In this document: positions 1 through 13,222 of the stretch, piece after piece
Position numbering within the stretch: position 1 is the stretch's first letter
Layout: each line of letters opens with the position of its first letter
From: Mesaphorura yosii
Lineage: Eukaryota; Arthropoda; Collembola; Poduromorpha; Tullbergiidae
Direction: 5' to 3'
Assembly: GCA_009869945.1 (NCBI GenBank)
Contig: WIXG01000153.1
Coordinates: 110,127-174,126, forward strand
Length of the DNA: 64,000 nucleotides
Made by a program: the position numbers and the translations under genes
Notes under the pieces: model-generated
Told to the model about the DNA's origin: nothing
What the model saw: only the letters and a program-made list of their open reading frames with translations
Databases searched by the model: none

Positions 1-425
1 TTGTTGTTCACTTGAAATCTTAGCCGTAGCGAAAAGGTTAAGGTTAAAGATACCGCGTCGCATCGGAACATTTCGTTGGCGAACTTTGTTGCTTAAGATT
101 AACACAACATAAAACCTATCTTATCTAAAAACTTAACTCTGACTATCTGCTGGAGAAATACACCAGCAGGTTACCAGCCCAGCTCATTCAAACTTTTGGG
201 CATTGATGCTTGATTCCAGCTGAAGGTCTTTCAATACTTTCAAAGAAATATTTCAGCCAAAAGGTAGCATAGAAAAAACTAGTTTCGTTCATTCAAGGTC
301 ATGCCTTTAGACTACAAATGTCCGCATTCCACAATTCCAATTCTAAGCTTGTCGAGCTTAACATAACATCAAAATCAAGGCTGATATGAATTGAGAACTC
401 ATTCATGATTGAAATATTGCCTTAC
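1..425. other. Putative intron of the leftmost minus-strand gene
   Basis: This stretch follows the splice donor of the minus-strand exon at 426-598. I see no further convincing coding exon on either strand before the window edge, so the rest of that gene lies outside. Confidence 0.4.
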
Positions 426-598
426 CCTGCACCACTCGCTTCATGTTTCTGGCTCCCGTATCCTGAATATCCACCATTGTCACTAACATTTCTTCGACTA
501 TCACCCCAGTTGTCTTCTTTGAATCTGCTACTTTCATCTCTGCTCTTGTTCTTCAAAATTCCTTTTGGCAGAGCAGGTATTGTTCTATGAGAGTCCAT
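426..598 (-). CDS. First coding exon of a protein phosphatase inhibitor-2-like gene (partial)
   Basis: The minus strand reads ATG at 598-596 and stays open for 57 codons plus two bases to a good donor (CAGG then GTAAGG, exon end 426). The N-terminus contains PALPKGILKNKSRD. KGILKNK is the hallmark N-terminal PP1-binding motif of the inhibitor-2 family (PPP1R2), cytosolic and nuclear regulators of protein phosphatase 1. The rest of the exon is polar and probably disordered, rich in Ser, Asp and Gly (SDNGGYSGYG), which also fits that family. Later exons, including the second PP1-contact region, would lie to the left and are not in the window. The gene is divergent from CycB3, with 1.4 kb between the two starts. 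The assignment rests on one short motif; the reading frame and splice site are clear. Confidence 0.5.
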
Positions 599-1999
599 TT
601 TGCACTAGTACAATGATGATAGCAAATAGCAAATAGCAAATGTGTAACACAGAAGTTTGGAAGTTTAACCAGTCAATCCTCCTCGTCGATTAGTATCATC
701 TAAAAGTGAGAGAGAGCAAAATAAAATCGGAGGTCAAACTAAGCACTGAAGCACGAGTTCAGTGCTTATGAAATTACTTACATTGCCGGCCTTTAATTAT
801 GAACCACTTACCTCCACTAGAAAGAGTAGGAAACATTTGATGCACAATCCACATCCTCAACCAATATCTGGTATTTTTGCCAATCTTCGGCCGACGATTT
901 AGATTTCTTTTTAAATATTTGATTGATTGTTCATAAATCAAATCGGCAAGTCAGGAGTCACATTTAACTTTAAAGTTGTGGTCTATGGTTTAAGATACCC
1001 ACGCTGGGCAGTGCCGTCCTTGTGTCTTTGTGACAGAGTTTACTACTGCCGTTGTAAGCAATAAAGGAATTTTTTATGGACACCTTTGCTTGTGCAAGCA
1101 TCATGCCTTTAGCTTTTAGCCTTTTAAATTGAACAGGACAGAATGGAGAGGAGTTTTTATTGTGGAAGGATGAGCCAATAGTGGAAAAGTGACCGTTGAA
1201 GAAATGTTTTGAATTTTAAAATAGTGCAACCGAAAACAAGCGAGAACTTTGTTCCATCATACAACCGTGCCTGCAGTCTCGTCCAGTCTCCCGTCGTCGG
1301 TTCATCGTCCTTCGTCCATTTAATTAGAATTATCGCATTTTAGGCTAATTAGTAAGGAAAAATTAATATAAGGAACTTATTCAAGTGCAAGTCTGGATCT
1401 CCACGATTAGCATTTCCTCCGTCAAATCTTCTACAAGCATCACAAGCAAACTTCCCCAAGCGTCTCCATTCCATTCACCCATAGCAGCATCGCTCGCAAC
1501 AAGTTCGTCGATTTGGAGTTTGGAAAGCAACAATTTACTTCAAGACAGGGTCACGGCAGACGAGCAGTGAAGGCGGTGAAAGGCGCTTCAAGAACCAAGT
1601 CAATCGTGTACAACAACTGCAATTACCCGCCCGACTGTGTTTGGCTTTGACGAAGCTGGTTTTGTGCCGCAATCAATCATTCATTAATCAACGTGACTAT
1701 CTGATAAGTCTTCGATCAGTGAAATCCATGTAAAAATTCTGTTTAGACACGACGCACGTGTCTTAGCGTTTTTTATTCATTCTATTTGCAATCACATCTG
1801 TCGAATTTGTATTTTTTCTAGTACTTCTTAATTCTGCCCGTGTAAAGCATAAGTTTCGTGATCAGTTTTCAGACTTGTAGTTGTTGTTTCTTCAGAAGTT
1901 TTAAAGTTAGTATTGATTCTGTATATTTTATTTATTCAAGTTAGTATAACTCTTATTGACACTAACTACTAGTTGGAACTCCTAACAAAACCATTCAAG
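599..1999. promoter_or_regulatory. Divergent intergenic region upstream of CycB3
   Basis: 1.4 kb between the start of the inhibitor-2-like exon (minus) and CycB3 (plus). It must hold both promoters and the 5' untranslated region of CycB3. No coding exon or clear motif was recognised; a three-fold repeat of ATAGCAA is visible near 620-640. Confidence 0.4.
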
Positions 2000-3789
2000 A
2001 TGAATAGACAGGTTAGCAAGAACCAATCAAGAGGAGTAGGAGGCATGATGAAGCTCGTCGGAGCAAAAAGGAAGGCTGAAGTTTCGCCCACCAAGAAAGA
2101 TGAGTCTAAGAAGAGATCGGGTCTTGGGGACATCACTAATGTTAACAAAACTAAGATGACTTTGCGCAGTAGCTTAACTAAAGGGGACGACGCCGAAAAG
2201 GATTCCAAGAACAAGAAGCCCAACAAGACATCCATTCCTAAGCCATGCCCGCTACTAAAATCGAAACCTCCAAAACAACAAGACGCCATTACCAGCCCTT
2301 CGACATTGAACAAGAACCTTGGCGTACCACATCACGAAAATTATGCTTCACAATTGGAGACGGAGCAAGTTTCCGCATATGCACAGCTATCAGCAATTCA
2401 GTTGGCCGATCTGAAGGAGAAGCAGGAAGAATCCCTCTACTCGACTGCAATCCAGACGCCAGATCCCGCGAGGTATTACATTCATATTCGAGAAATAATG
2501 AATGCTGTTCATGTTTTGTCGTTCTAAAATTAATTGATTGTTTTAAGCAGCGAGGAAGCTGTTGCAGCTTTGAATGAGAAGAACGCGGAACTGAACGGAA
2601 TATTGGGGGCTCAGGAAGATGAAAATACTTATGATTTTGACGCTGAATGTGGAAACGATATAGTTCAAGTTGGTTGTTATGCTGCGGACATCTTTAAATA
2701 TTATAAGCAGAGAGAACTCAAGTTTCCTGTTGCAAAGTACTTGGACAAGCAAAAGGAGTTAAATAAACACATGCGCATGATTTTGGTGGATTGGATGGTT
2801 GAGGTTCAGGTAAGTTCTGGAGATTCCAGGTTACAGCTCCTCAATGTAGTCATTAAGTAATCAACTTAGAAATATGAGTTGTGACCATCCACTTCATTTT
2901 TAGGAAAACTTTGAACTGAACCATGAAACACTTTATCTTGGCATAAAGATGGTGGACTTGTTTCTTGGGAAAGTCGGAGTGGCCCGGGAGAAATTACAAT
3001 TGGTTGGAGCAACGGCTGTCTACATTGCTTCGAAATTCGATGTGAGTTAAATATTGGCCTCGATTTTCGTTATAGGAGGTGGAATCGAGATGTTATTAAC
3101 TTCACGCATAATCCCCCGATTTGAATGTCTGAATGTTTGCAGGAAAGGAGTCCACCACTCATTGACGACTTTTGCTACATTTGTGACGACGCATACACAG
3201 GCAAAGACATTGTGAGAATGGAGGCTAAAATCCTTAAAACACTTGGCTACGACATTGGAATGCCTTTGTCGTATCGTTTCTTGCGTAGATACGCTCGGGT
3301 ATGATGTCCAACATTTTAAACTAAAATAGCTGCTAGGCGATGGTAATAGCAATTTGATCCGTTTAAACTTTAGTGCATTAAGTTGGACATGGAGCCATTA
3401 ACATTTGCCCGTTACATCCTGGAAACCGCGCTCTTGGAATACGATCTTGTCGATGTTCGTGATTCAATGATGGCTGCTTCATGTTTACTTTTGGCATTGA
3501 CTCTGAAAGGAACAAACAATGCATGGACTCCGGCCCTGGTTCATTACACCGGCTACACCTTACAGGACTTGTTCGATTTGACTTATCGCATTCACAATAT
3601 GCTTGGAAACATTCCTGCTCAGTTCAAAACTATTAAAGCCAAGTACTCGCACAAGTAAGTAAAGTGACGCACCACGCGTCCCAGAATATCGGAATTGCCA
3701 GAGCAAGAGATTAACTTTATTTTGTGAATTGCAACAGGGTATTCTTCGAGGTGGCCAAGATTCCTATCCCGGAGACTCTGGAGTTGTAA
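2000..3789 (+). CDS. CycB3: Cyclin B3
   Basis: Six exons: 2000-2472, 2551-2809, 2904-3041, 3143-3298, 3374-3654, 3738-3789 (452 aa). All borders are GT-AG and in phase. The protein is a mitotic cyclin that activates CDK1 and is destroyed by the APC/C. The disordered N-terminus carries a destruction box, RSGLGDITN, at residues 39-47. The cyclin box follows (MRMILVDWMVEVQ, then ENFELNHETLYL, ASKFDERSPPLIDDF, the C-terminal box with WTPALVHYTGY), and the CDDAY and LRRYARC segments are typical of the B3 subtype rather than B1/B2. The ATG at 2000 was chosen because the upstream in-frame extension begins with TTG, not ATG. AATAAA at 4073-4078 is a likely polyadenylation signal. Confidence 0.95.
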
Positions 3790-4146
3790 TTTTATCAAAT
3801 AACTGGCAAGACTGTTAAGACGATGTACGATACACTCTCAATTTCACTTTTCAATTCCAACGACGCCCATTGTATTTAATTGAATAATGACAGTTTCTGA
3901 TTGTGAGTAAGGATTACATAACAGTTTCAACAACAAACAACGTGAAAATGCTCGTGAATGTAAAATATAATAGTGTTAATGTTATATAAAATAAGTAATT
4001 CTAAAATGGTCAACAATACAATTCAATAACAAAGAAGATTTAACAACATCAACATTTTGTTTGATTTTGATGAATAAATCAAAGACTATTATAAATATGT
4101 AGGGACTGTAGGTTTAGTCGAGTATTTTAAGTGGTGGTTCACTAGT
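3790..4146. other. Convergent 3' region
   Basis: AT-rich gap between the stop of CycB3 and the stop of the next, minus-strand gene. It contains AATAAA for CycB3 at 4073-4078 and nothing else recognised. Confidence 0.5.
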
Positions 4147-5032
4147 TCAGTTTCCGAGAAGCTTGCCAACTTTCTCAACCAGCGTGTACTCACAGTTTGG
4201 ATATTTGGCAACGCAGTCGTCTTGCTTGTCTCCGCTGGTCATCGCGTCTCTGTACAAGTCCATGCTGCGCATGCGGTTCCTGTTGAACGAAGAAAGTAAC
4301 CGTTAATATCTGAGCCATTGCTACTGAGACTAAAGTCTGATGTCTTACCTGAAGAAGTTTGAAGCATAGCCGAAAACCTTGTTGCGTCCCGCAGCCTGTT
4401 CCATTTCGCAGGCGACTCGCTTTCTGCATCCTTCTCCCGAGATTTTCATGACTGCAAAAGTGGTGTCCACGTAGTCGATGGAGTTGAGGACTCTGGAGAG
4501 CACTCCGCCGTCCTTGAACGCTTCGTAGTAGGGCGAGCTTGAGCGTCCCCAGCCGTCCTGGTCACCGCCGAGAAGTGGAGAGAGCAGGAGGTAGACGAGA
4601 CCACCGAAAGCAGCCAAGACGAGGAGGTTGAGAACGAGAGCGACTGTATCTGCCAAAGCTGGGTACTCTCCTCCTTTTTGATTCGAATTGTTGGATGGAA
4701 TATGCAAAGAAATTAGCTCTGTAGTAATTACGAGAGTGCTTTTCTCATGTATGCGATATGAAAGTCAGTCAAGGGCTCCAACAGCGCTGAAGGAGAGTAG
4801 TGCGTATGTGTAGCCTACCTTGTCCGTAGCCTGCATCGTAGCCACCACCACCGCCGCCACTGTGTCCCGATCCATGAGTCACTGTCAAGATCTCTGGCTT
4901 CTGGTTATGCGTTCCAATTCCGAATCCTGAGCGCTTGGAGACGGAGGTTCTCGTCTTGGTTGCCGCAGACGCAGCGGCGATGCAAAGCACCGTCACGAAT
5001 AAAATCTTATTCATTTTGCCTAAAGATTTCAA
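4147..5032 (-). CDS. Unrecognised secreted or single-pass membrane protein
   Basis: Three exons on the minus strand: 5032-4819, 4673-4349, 4279-4147 (672 nt, 223 aa). The protein starts with a signal peptide (MNKILFVTVLCIAAASAA if the second Met at 5014 is used; six residues longer from 5032). A Gly-rich stretch (SGGGGGGYDAGYGQG) follows, then a hydrophobic segment (VALVLNLLVLAAFGGLVYLL) that looks like a transmembrane helix. The C-terminal domain has four Cys: one pair in GEGCRKRVACE and one in QDDCVAKYPNCEY. The layout resembles uncharacterised arthropod cuticle or epithelial membrane proteins, but I do not recognise the family. It is convergent with CycB3. The exon 1 to exon 2 acceptor (AAAAAG) is weak but is the one that keeps frame. 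Confidence 0.75.
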
Positions 5033-8000
5033 GAAGACTGGGTGAAAAGGTGAAATTTAAGCTCTTATCTCGAGGAGCAAGCGAAATTCTGGAATCTGGA
5101 GGTTCCCGAAACTTGCAGGAATTTTAGGGTTTTGCACACAAACTGCCACAAAACTCATTCAGACTGAAGGCTTCAATCGCTTAGCACCATCAACCGTGAT
5201 GTGCGTGCTGCCTGACACGTTGAAATCAACTGACTGACCTCAACATGAAAAATAGAAAGATTTGATACATTTGATGATTTTTCCAAAGGTTGCATTTTCG
5301 TAAGTGTTGAAGAGGTTAACTATTAAGTTTAATACCACCTTGCAGGGTGGATGTGCATTGTGTCGGAAAAAATTCCTCAACCGCGATGCTGATGCACCTG
5401 AACTTGAACATTGTTAATTACGCCAGCACGCTGACCTACTAATTTTTCAGATCATCTTGTGTACACTTCTCGTAGCGCAGCCAAGTTCATTTTGATGAAA
5501 GATTCGGCATCTTGGCGACTTGGCGCGTGCACGTCTGGCGTTTTAATTGCCGAAACATTGAAATAAAATCATACTTTTGTTAAATGGCCAGAAATATTTT
5601 TGCGCATTCGCCGTCGATGAAGTTGTAAATGCTGGCAACAAAGTTACACTTGAAAACTGTTAAACGAGCTTCCTTTTTACGTTTGAGAAGTAATTTAGGT
5701 CACCAATTTTGTACAATAACAAGAGCCTGATGTGTGGCTTGGATGGTCATATCAAGCGGAGGAAAGCAAGATCAAGATGAGATGTGAGGCTAAATAGCAA
5801 TGCAAGTGCTAAGCGTGGTGCTCCGTTGCGGTATAACGTGACACGTAATTATTAATCAAACTTGACTTGGTAAGGTAAAGTAAAGAAAAGGCTCGTATTT
5901 TCTCATCTCTGATGTGCTCGTATCGACTCGCATGCATGCTTGGCTTGTGGAAGAAGATTCAAGTTAATGATATCATGGCTTTAAACCCGGCCATATCAAA
6001 ACTTGTCAAACAGGAAATATTCGAGAAGACTTTTTCGCCTGTATGAGTGCAGGTGCATAAACACACTACATGCGCGGGCAAGTTAAACAGTCACCTACTA
6101 AACTACAATCTCATTCAGTGGCCATCGCCAAGATAATCTATGCGCCTATGTTTGTGGACTACATAGAACCAGATTCATGACATTTAAATTAAGGCCTCAC
6201 AACATCCTTGCTAATTAACGGTTGACTTTTAATTGGTGTTCTACCAAATGCCGAATTCCGCCCTGCTTTCCATTTCGATCTCAACCCAAACTGGGCCTCG
6301 CACCTTTCGATTCGAGCCAATCCGAGTACTTTACAGCAATCCAAATAGGTTGGACGATAAAGTTCTAGGTTCTGAGTGGAAACACTGTGGTACCTATTTC
6401 TATGTGCCTGGTAGACGGTAAAGGTGGAGCGCATAAGCACCGAAGGTGGCTATTGCTGCTTACTAGCAATAAATCTCAACCACAGCAAAAGATTGTCCTC
6501 AGATGCACCGGATTGATTGAGATTGAGACACAGCAAACGCAGAATAATTCCAAATACGAGTCGAATGGTAGAAAGTTGAAGGATTGAATGCAGCTATGCA
6601 CAGAATTCTCTCCGAAGTGAACAACACACTCGTAGACTCACTGTTCCAGTAGCTTGCTTTAGGGAAACCCGAATCCAGAATTCCAGACGCTCACGCCCGA
6701 TTTCACCAGACACCGGTAATTAGGAAAAGACGAAAATGTACCAACCTTTTGTCGAATCCAGCTGTGATGCTGAGACACTGACTTATGCGCTGAGAAATTA
6801 ATTAGGGCAACGGTAACTGACGACTGAATCAATGAAAGTATTGCGCAAGTGTTTTTATATGAGCAAGGTAAAAGGGTAGGCAAAGTGAGCAGTTATCAGC
6901 TAGAATCAAGTAAAAGCAGACGACAGACGCGGCACGGCCACAGCGCCCACCTTCCGAAGGGTTCCCCGAGAGGAAATGGACCCCCACTACAGCAGCTGCA
7001 GCGTAGCGAGCTGAGGGAACAACGATGCTTGGGAGACGAGTCAGATAGCTTTCACTCTTTTCTTATCTTGTCTCACGTACAGGTGGACGGCGGCCGTCGA
7101 CCAATGAGCGCCAGCGCAGATCTCAGCATGGTCAAGCTGAGTTCTTGCCTTGCCGAGCCAGTTAGCACCAAAAGTGACCTCACATCAGGGGAACATCGCT
7201 ACGCGGTGTGATGCTTTCATGTGTAAATCTTTCAGGTATCCTCGAACGCAAAAAGAGTGTTTTTTGCCATTTACTTTCCATCCGCCCAAAACTTGAATCT
7301 CACCTCAAAACCTTCTTTCTGAATTTATTATTTACGTTTGTTAAATCGTCATTAATATTCATATCATATTGCATTGTATCAAGTTGTGGCGGTAGTGGCT
7401 TTTGGCCGCATGAGAAAATGTGCAGGCTGGCTCCTACATTCACTTCCTCTCATTTCTCTCTCGTCCATTGTGCATGGTTAACTTTACTCAGCCACCAACC
7501 TCAAAGCCTAGTTTTAATTCTTTTATTGCTTGCTTATTAACATACCAGACAGAAACAAGAACACGCACATGTCTCGCAAGGGCAGTTCCTTTTCTTGTGC
7601 ACGAGACATCCGAATTGCGCTTCCTTACAATTTGCACTTCTGCACGCGATGATTTTACCTCAATTCCAGGCTGGCGTTCGCCTGAGTTAACGATTGGATT
7701 GACGAAAACCAAATTCATCGCGGATGTGTAGCCAGTATCATGCAATTTAAACCTTAGCCCAATTTTAGCCAATTCTAGAAAATGTCCGTTAAATGGTGAA
7801 TGAAAGTATTGAAATGGCTTATTAAAAAGTTGTTCAGGAATAAATGCCAGGTTAATCTCCCTAATTTCCTAATGGAGTAACAAATTGATTTTGGTTTTGC
7901 GTGCATTTTACTTTGAGTTATACCTGCAGTCCATCTGGCAAACTTTCCCTGCACTTGAACTTGTTCTAATGACACAGAAGAAATTGTGCTTCAGTCGAGG

Positions 8001-11000
8001 CGTGAGTTCACACAATGGCAATGGTAATCAGTCATCACACTTCAGAAACAAGTTTTGATTTCATCCTTCCACCTGTCCCTTTTCATGAACTCGCTGATCA
8101 GTCAGAAAAACGTTGACCTGATGCCATTTTCGCTTGTGACTTTTATGTCACTCTCTCTCAATAGGAATGAGAATAGAGTGCACGCTTTCATGTGCAGACT
8201 TTATCCAACATGGGTTTGAGTGAACGGAAGGAAAAAGAAGGATGCGACGATTTACGAGTTCTGAATTTCTCAATTGCAATTTCACTCTTTTCATGCAATT
8301 TATTGACCTTGTTTCACATAACACTTACTTATGTATTCACATCATCGACATTAGATAATTATCCCTGGCAGCCTCTCCTTCACTGTTATCAGCAGTAATT
8401 GACAGCTTCATTGATTTTATCAGAAGATGAACACTGAACGCCTTCCTTTAATTAAGCGCCGGCGTTTTCTCTACGCTTATACGTGTAAAAGTGTTTCTTG
8501 CAATGAATTATCGTTGGTCAGTGAATCTGATTGATAGAACCGTATTATTAGCAAAGGAAGAAGGCAGAAGATTGATGAGCTACTTTGTTAAATTAATTCC
8601 GTGGAAGATGATATGTATCTTAATTACAGATACGAATGAAATGGACAGATGTGCCAGATGTTTCAATCTCGACGAAGCTCATAATTAAGTAGCCACGCTC
8701 TTAACAGCAACATTCCATCTTCAAAGATCTAGGGTGCGTGGGTGCACGCAAGATTCAATTAAAGCACCGCACCGCGCCATGATTCATTGCTATTTCATTT
8801 CTGATCTACATAAAGATGCGAAAGAGGGCCGAGCACGCAGTTGGTAAATCAATTAGCAAATGTGCAACTTGCGAAATGGAATTAATTGCCTCATGTTTAT
8901 ACGCGACGCAACTCATAGACGCAATTACTTTTGTTACGTATAAGGCAGATTAGCCATTAACGAAGAAATTAGTATGAGAAACAAAGCCTCTGGTCATGAG
9001 AAGAGGAACTGAAAGCCAATTTCAAGTGCACGAATGCATTGTCTGCGTTGTGCTCTTGTCTCTGTTCAGACCCAGTTCTGACAATCTCCGTAATTTATTG
9101 TTCGCGTTAGCCGACGCTTCCTCAAGACTCGCTCGTACTTCCGTTTCTTCATTTCATTCCTCTTTTGGTGGCCGATTGTTGTGCCTTTAGACATTCAGAC
9201 TTTTAGGATGAGTCTGAAATTGCATTTCCTATGAAACTCGCTTTGCCCAAGTTTATGACCAAAGTTTATGAACAACTTCTCACATGGGAACATCGTTAAA
9301 ATAGTTGGAACTATGAAGAAGATTTGAAGAGTCATTGCATTTTCTGGTGAAAGAGAGCATAACCTCTGAGATTAGTTCTGCATGTGGAGCAATAATAACT
9401 TTGAACGGAGTCAGCTCAAATACATGCACGTATACATTGTTGCAGTTAATAAGAAATTGTGTTCAATTTTGCCAAAATATTTCTTGAAACCATGAACTCG
9501 AACTTGGCCATCACGGCATAATTACAGCCATTAAGTTCAATAAAGTTCTCGTTCTCGCTTTTCAATGATAATCTCGAGTTGCAGCCATGCATTTGCGTTT
9601 AAAGCGCAAAACTTCAACCAAATATTTCACTTGCACTTAAAAACAAGCTGACCTTATAATAAGCTTGGGCCTAGCCAAAGAGCAGTTTGATGTTGTTCAT
9701 GTGAACTGCTGATTGGTTCATGACACGGCTGTTAAAAGTAAAACACACATTCGCAATGAAAAGAACAAGTGAATAATGAGGTGAGCAAGTCAGTCTACTG
9801 ACCCGGAATCCTGGCAGACTTAAACAAACTCTCTCGAAAATTGTTTCGTACGCGCACACATAAATTTTGTACGCTCGACGCTTGCTGTGAACGTGCAAAC
9901 AGAATTCACGTTTCTCTGCTGCGAATAAAAGTGATTTTAGGCGTTAACTTGAAATACGTTTTACAATTTCTTCGGCGCGGTGAATGAATGAAAATCTTCG
10001 TTTAATTTGCAAAATTTCAACAATGGGAACCATAAATTCGCGATTGTCTTGTCTTGGAGCATTTTGTGCATTGTTCTACCGGCATTCTTTCTTCGACGAT
10101 ATCCTTTTGCTTCTTGCCGACTCGTTACACATGTTTTGGTTATCCGAGTACATTTGCCCTTGTCGGTAATCCGTTTCCTGTCAGTCATGTGTGACTATAA
10201 CTGCACAAAGTCGTTGTGTATGCATTGTCGCCAAACGCCAGAGAACGAGAAATGAACGTGAACGTGAAAGTGCTGCAAGAATATGAAATATGAAGTACGA
10301 GTACGAATTGATCTTGATCCATGTCAAACATTCAGGTTTGCTCTGCTACGTGTCAGCAGCATCAAATGTCAAATAGTCAATTTCAAATTACAAGTTGTGA
10401 GCAAGTTACCAAGCAAGCAACTTGCAGAATTAAGAATAGAACAAGTCACGAACATGAACACGAGAAACTGATTAAAGTAAAATCTAATTCGGCGTGAATT
10501 TCATAGATCACTTCGATACGCTGTTGAATTGCTCGAGAATAATCGAGAAACAAGAACAAGTGATTAGGAAAGCACATGTGAAACGAATTCAAGCAAGTTT
10601 TTTTGGCTTCTAACCCAGAAGGACAGATTAAAAAGCAAAAATGAAATGGCGAACGTGTTGTTCTATTCGAGTAAATTGTGAATTATTTCATCCTTCGATT
10701 TGCATTATTAAATTGTGGATTCTCTCGTAATATCTTGCAACTATTGCGAGATGAGAAAACCGCAGCAAACAAATGTAACAATATGGGTCATTAACATTCG
10801 AGTTAACAAAGAACGAGAAATGCGATTAAAAAGGCGAATGCGAATGTGAGGAACACGTAAATATGACCTAGATGGAATTGAGATTGAAGGAATTGAATTT
10901 TCCGTTTCAATTGATTAAGATTTTGATTAATTGCAACCGCGCGTTTTACTTAACCTTTGACTCTGGCCTGGGAAGCGGTCATGCTCAACGCTCACTGATT

Positions 11001-11882
11001 GACTTGTGAGCGAGAGTGCTGCAATTAATTTTGATGAAAATGCATTCCAAAACAATAAGCAGCAACTTCCATTTTCTATTGTTTCGTTGCGTGAAGTGGA
11101 AGATGCCTTCCTAAGACGCTGAGAGCAATCCCACATTACATTTCCCATTCAATTCAGTGCAGAGCATCATGATTTGACGTATCCGAGGTAGTCACGTTCA
11201 ATGAAAGTTGAATGAGCATTTCCTTGAACTTTGAGCATTAACTAATTTATTGAATGATTGAATGCTGGCGTTGGGAAGAAGGTCAATGAAAATCGAATTG
11301 GACGGTCAGTTGGTCAGCCAAGTTCAGACCGATCGCGTGCTGTGAGGCCGAGAACGAAGACGGACGCCTAGTCAGAAAAGAGACAAGAAGGTAAGGCAAC
11401 AGGAAAACGACAGACTGTTTCTCTTTCCACCGACCTTCCTCCATTATGGAGTGTTCTTGGCCTTCCCTTCTGTCGCAAATCTTATTTGTTCTGCCATCAA
11501 CCACGCATCGATGCAATGATGAATGATGTTCACGTTATACATTGAAAATACACAGACGTCAAGTTTCCAAGTATAAAGGAAAGGAAGGGCGTCCGGTCTG
11601 TCAGGAAAAATAGATCAAGTGTGAGCTATAATTCGAATCCTGTGTTTCACGGGAATGTCACTGATTCTGGTAAGAGATTAGTAAACTCAGAGAATGAGTC
11701 GATGATTTGCGAGAATGAGGAACCACGGAACGAGGAATACAAAGAAAAGAAGCGACACGACGATGCACTTGTTGAGTGAGACAGAACGATATTTATTTTA
11801 AATGCACTCATGATCTCGACTTAAAAAACCTGAAAAGCAGTTACGAATTACTTAAATAAATAATTACAACCAAAGGTTACAG
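5033..11882. other. Long intergenic spacer, no gene recognised
   Basis: About 6.8 kb with only scattered short open frames that lack homology, exon-like borders or initiation context. Composition is AT-rich with a GC-richer patch near 6930-7200 that includes CCAAT (about 7102) and could be regulatory. AATAAA for Taf9 lies on the minus strand at 11792-11797. Confidence 0.5.
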
Positions 11883-12612
11883 TTACGATGAGTCTCGCTT
11901 TGCTTTTTTAGCGTCGGGTTCTCCCGCCGATTTGGAGGGATATGGATTGGGCGTCTTAAATACTGATGATGAGGATGATGAATATCTGACTGGTGTCGCC
12001 GGTCCAGAGCCACTGCTTGCAGCACCCTTTTGAAGCTTCAGCCTGTAATTTGGCTGAGTTAAACAGTAACGATCTGGAGGCAGTCGTAAGCCAGATGTCG
12101 ACTTGATTAGCGGCAGAGGTGTAGTGTTCTTCAATTTTGCTAGATCCATCAGCATCTATAAATACGTTTCAATATTCAAGGTCAGAGCCACAGCGTTTAC
12201 TGAGTGGATTCAATGTTTGCGTCTGTTAGTAAATTGGAAACTGATCATTCTTTCTTTCTTCCCACTTACTTCTCGGGGCGGTGGGCTGGTGTAGTTTTTC
12301 TCCGTTAGAACCTTAATTGCCAGCTTAATATCATCCAGGTCCACGGTTTTCTTCTTGGCATACTGTGAATAAACCTTGGCTTCTTCCACCACATTTGTAA
12401 TGTATCCTGGACAAAGCGAACATCGTCATTTGTTCAATTTACGAACCTGGACATCACTCTTTTCAGCCCAATAAACTTGACTTACTGTAAATAAAATCCA
12501 ACATTTGGTTGACTAATCTTGGTTCGTGGCTTGTAACTCCCATTTCCTTCAACAGGGCCAGCATCACCAGCGCGTCCTTTGGCAAATGCTTGGGTGTTGG
12601 CGTCGAACTCAT
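11883..12612 (-). CDS. Taf9: Transcription initiation factor TFIID subunit 9
   Basis: Three exons on the minus strand: 12612-12486, 12406-12270, 12155-11883 (178 aa). TAF9 pairs with TAF6 through a histone fold in TFIID and with TAF6L in SAGA, supporting RNA polymerase II initiation. The histone fold covers roughly residues 11-75 (PKDALVMLALLKEMGV, then YRYITNVVEEAKVY and KKKTVDLDDIKLAI). The diagnostic conserved block after it is present: YTSPPPRE, then PLPLIK and GLRLPPDRYCLTQPNYRL. The tail after that is short, Ser-rich and basic, so the protein is smaller than the human one (264 aa). It shares a 610-bp gap with the divergent DNA polymerase alpha gene. Confidence 0.95.
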
Positions 12613-13222
12613 CTTGTGAAGTGCTATTAGGGCAACGCACTGCACGGAATGTAAGCTTGACTGATTAAGGAGTGTCAATCAATGGATTTTGGAATTGAAA
12701 ATCACAAAACCATAAGAAGAAGCGCATTCAAATTTCCCTGTTCGATTCTCATATTCAACCATTGGCATTAACAAGGATGTGTATAACGAACGATTACGCA
12801 GACTGCGTGCCATGCATTCGCCAAGCTCCAATCCCATCAAAAAACTATATGAACAAAGCAAAACCAAATTGCAACGCGGGCAGCTTCCCCTCCATCCATG
12901 CAAGAAAAGAAATCGCGAAAATCGCTTCATTCAATAAATGGCATTAATAAATATCAGTTAATTACCAAAAAAATCGAAAGAACTAAAAGAGGTCACGTGA
13001 ACTGATCAGTGAACACTTAACCCATTTATTGGTTAGTTCGTGCATTAAAGTGTTTGGTACCAGTGTCAATAAGATCGATTAAGAATTAAGTACGTCCGCT
13101 GGCTACGGTGAGGATTAGCCAATTAGGCCAAGTGGCCAAGTATACAAAGTCGAGGATTGACGATTGAGGTTGTGGCTTAAGATAATTGGGGTAATTGGAG
13201 GAGTTGAAGTTGAGACGCGAAC
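12613..13222. promoter_or_regulatory. Shared Taf9 / DNA polymerase alpha promoter region
   Basis: A 610-bp gap between two divergent housekeeping genes. No other gene is supported here; the open frames seen at 12679-12947 on both strands have no recognisable features. Shared regulation is an inference from the head-to-head layout. Confidence 0.45.

Noticed and set aside
1969-2313. 114-codon minus-strand frame
   Set aside because: Antisense shadow of CycB3 exon 1.
6849-7211. 120-codon plus-strand frame
   Set aside because: Low-quality composition, no motif, no splice support; the GC-richer sequence explains the open frame.
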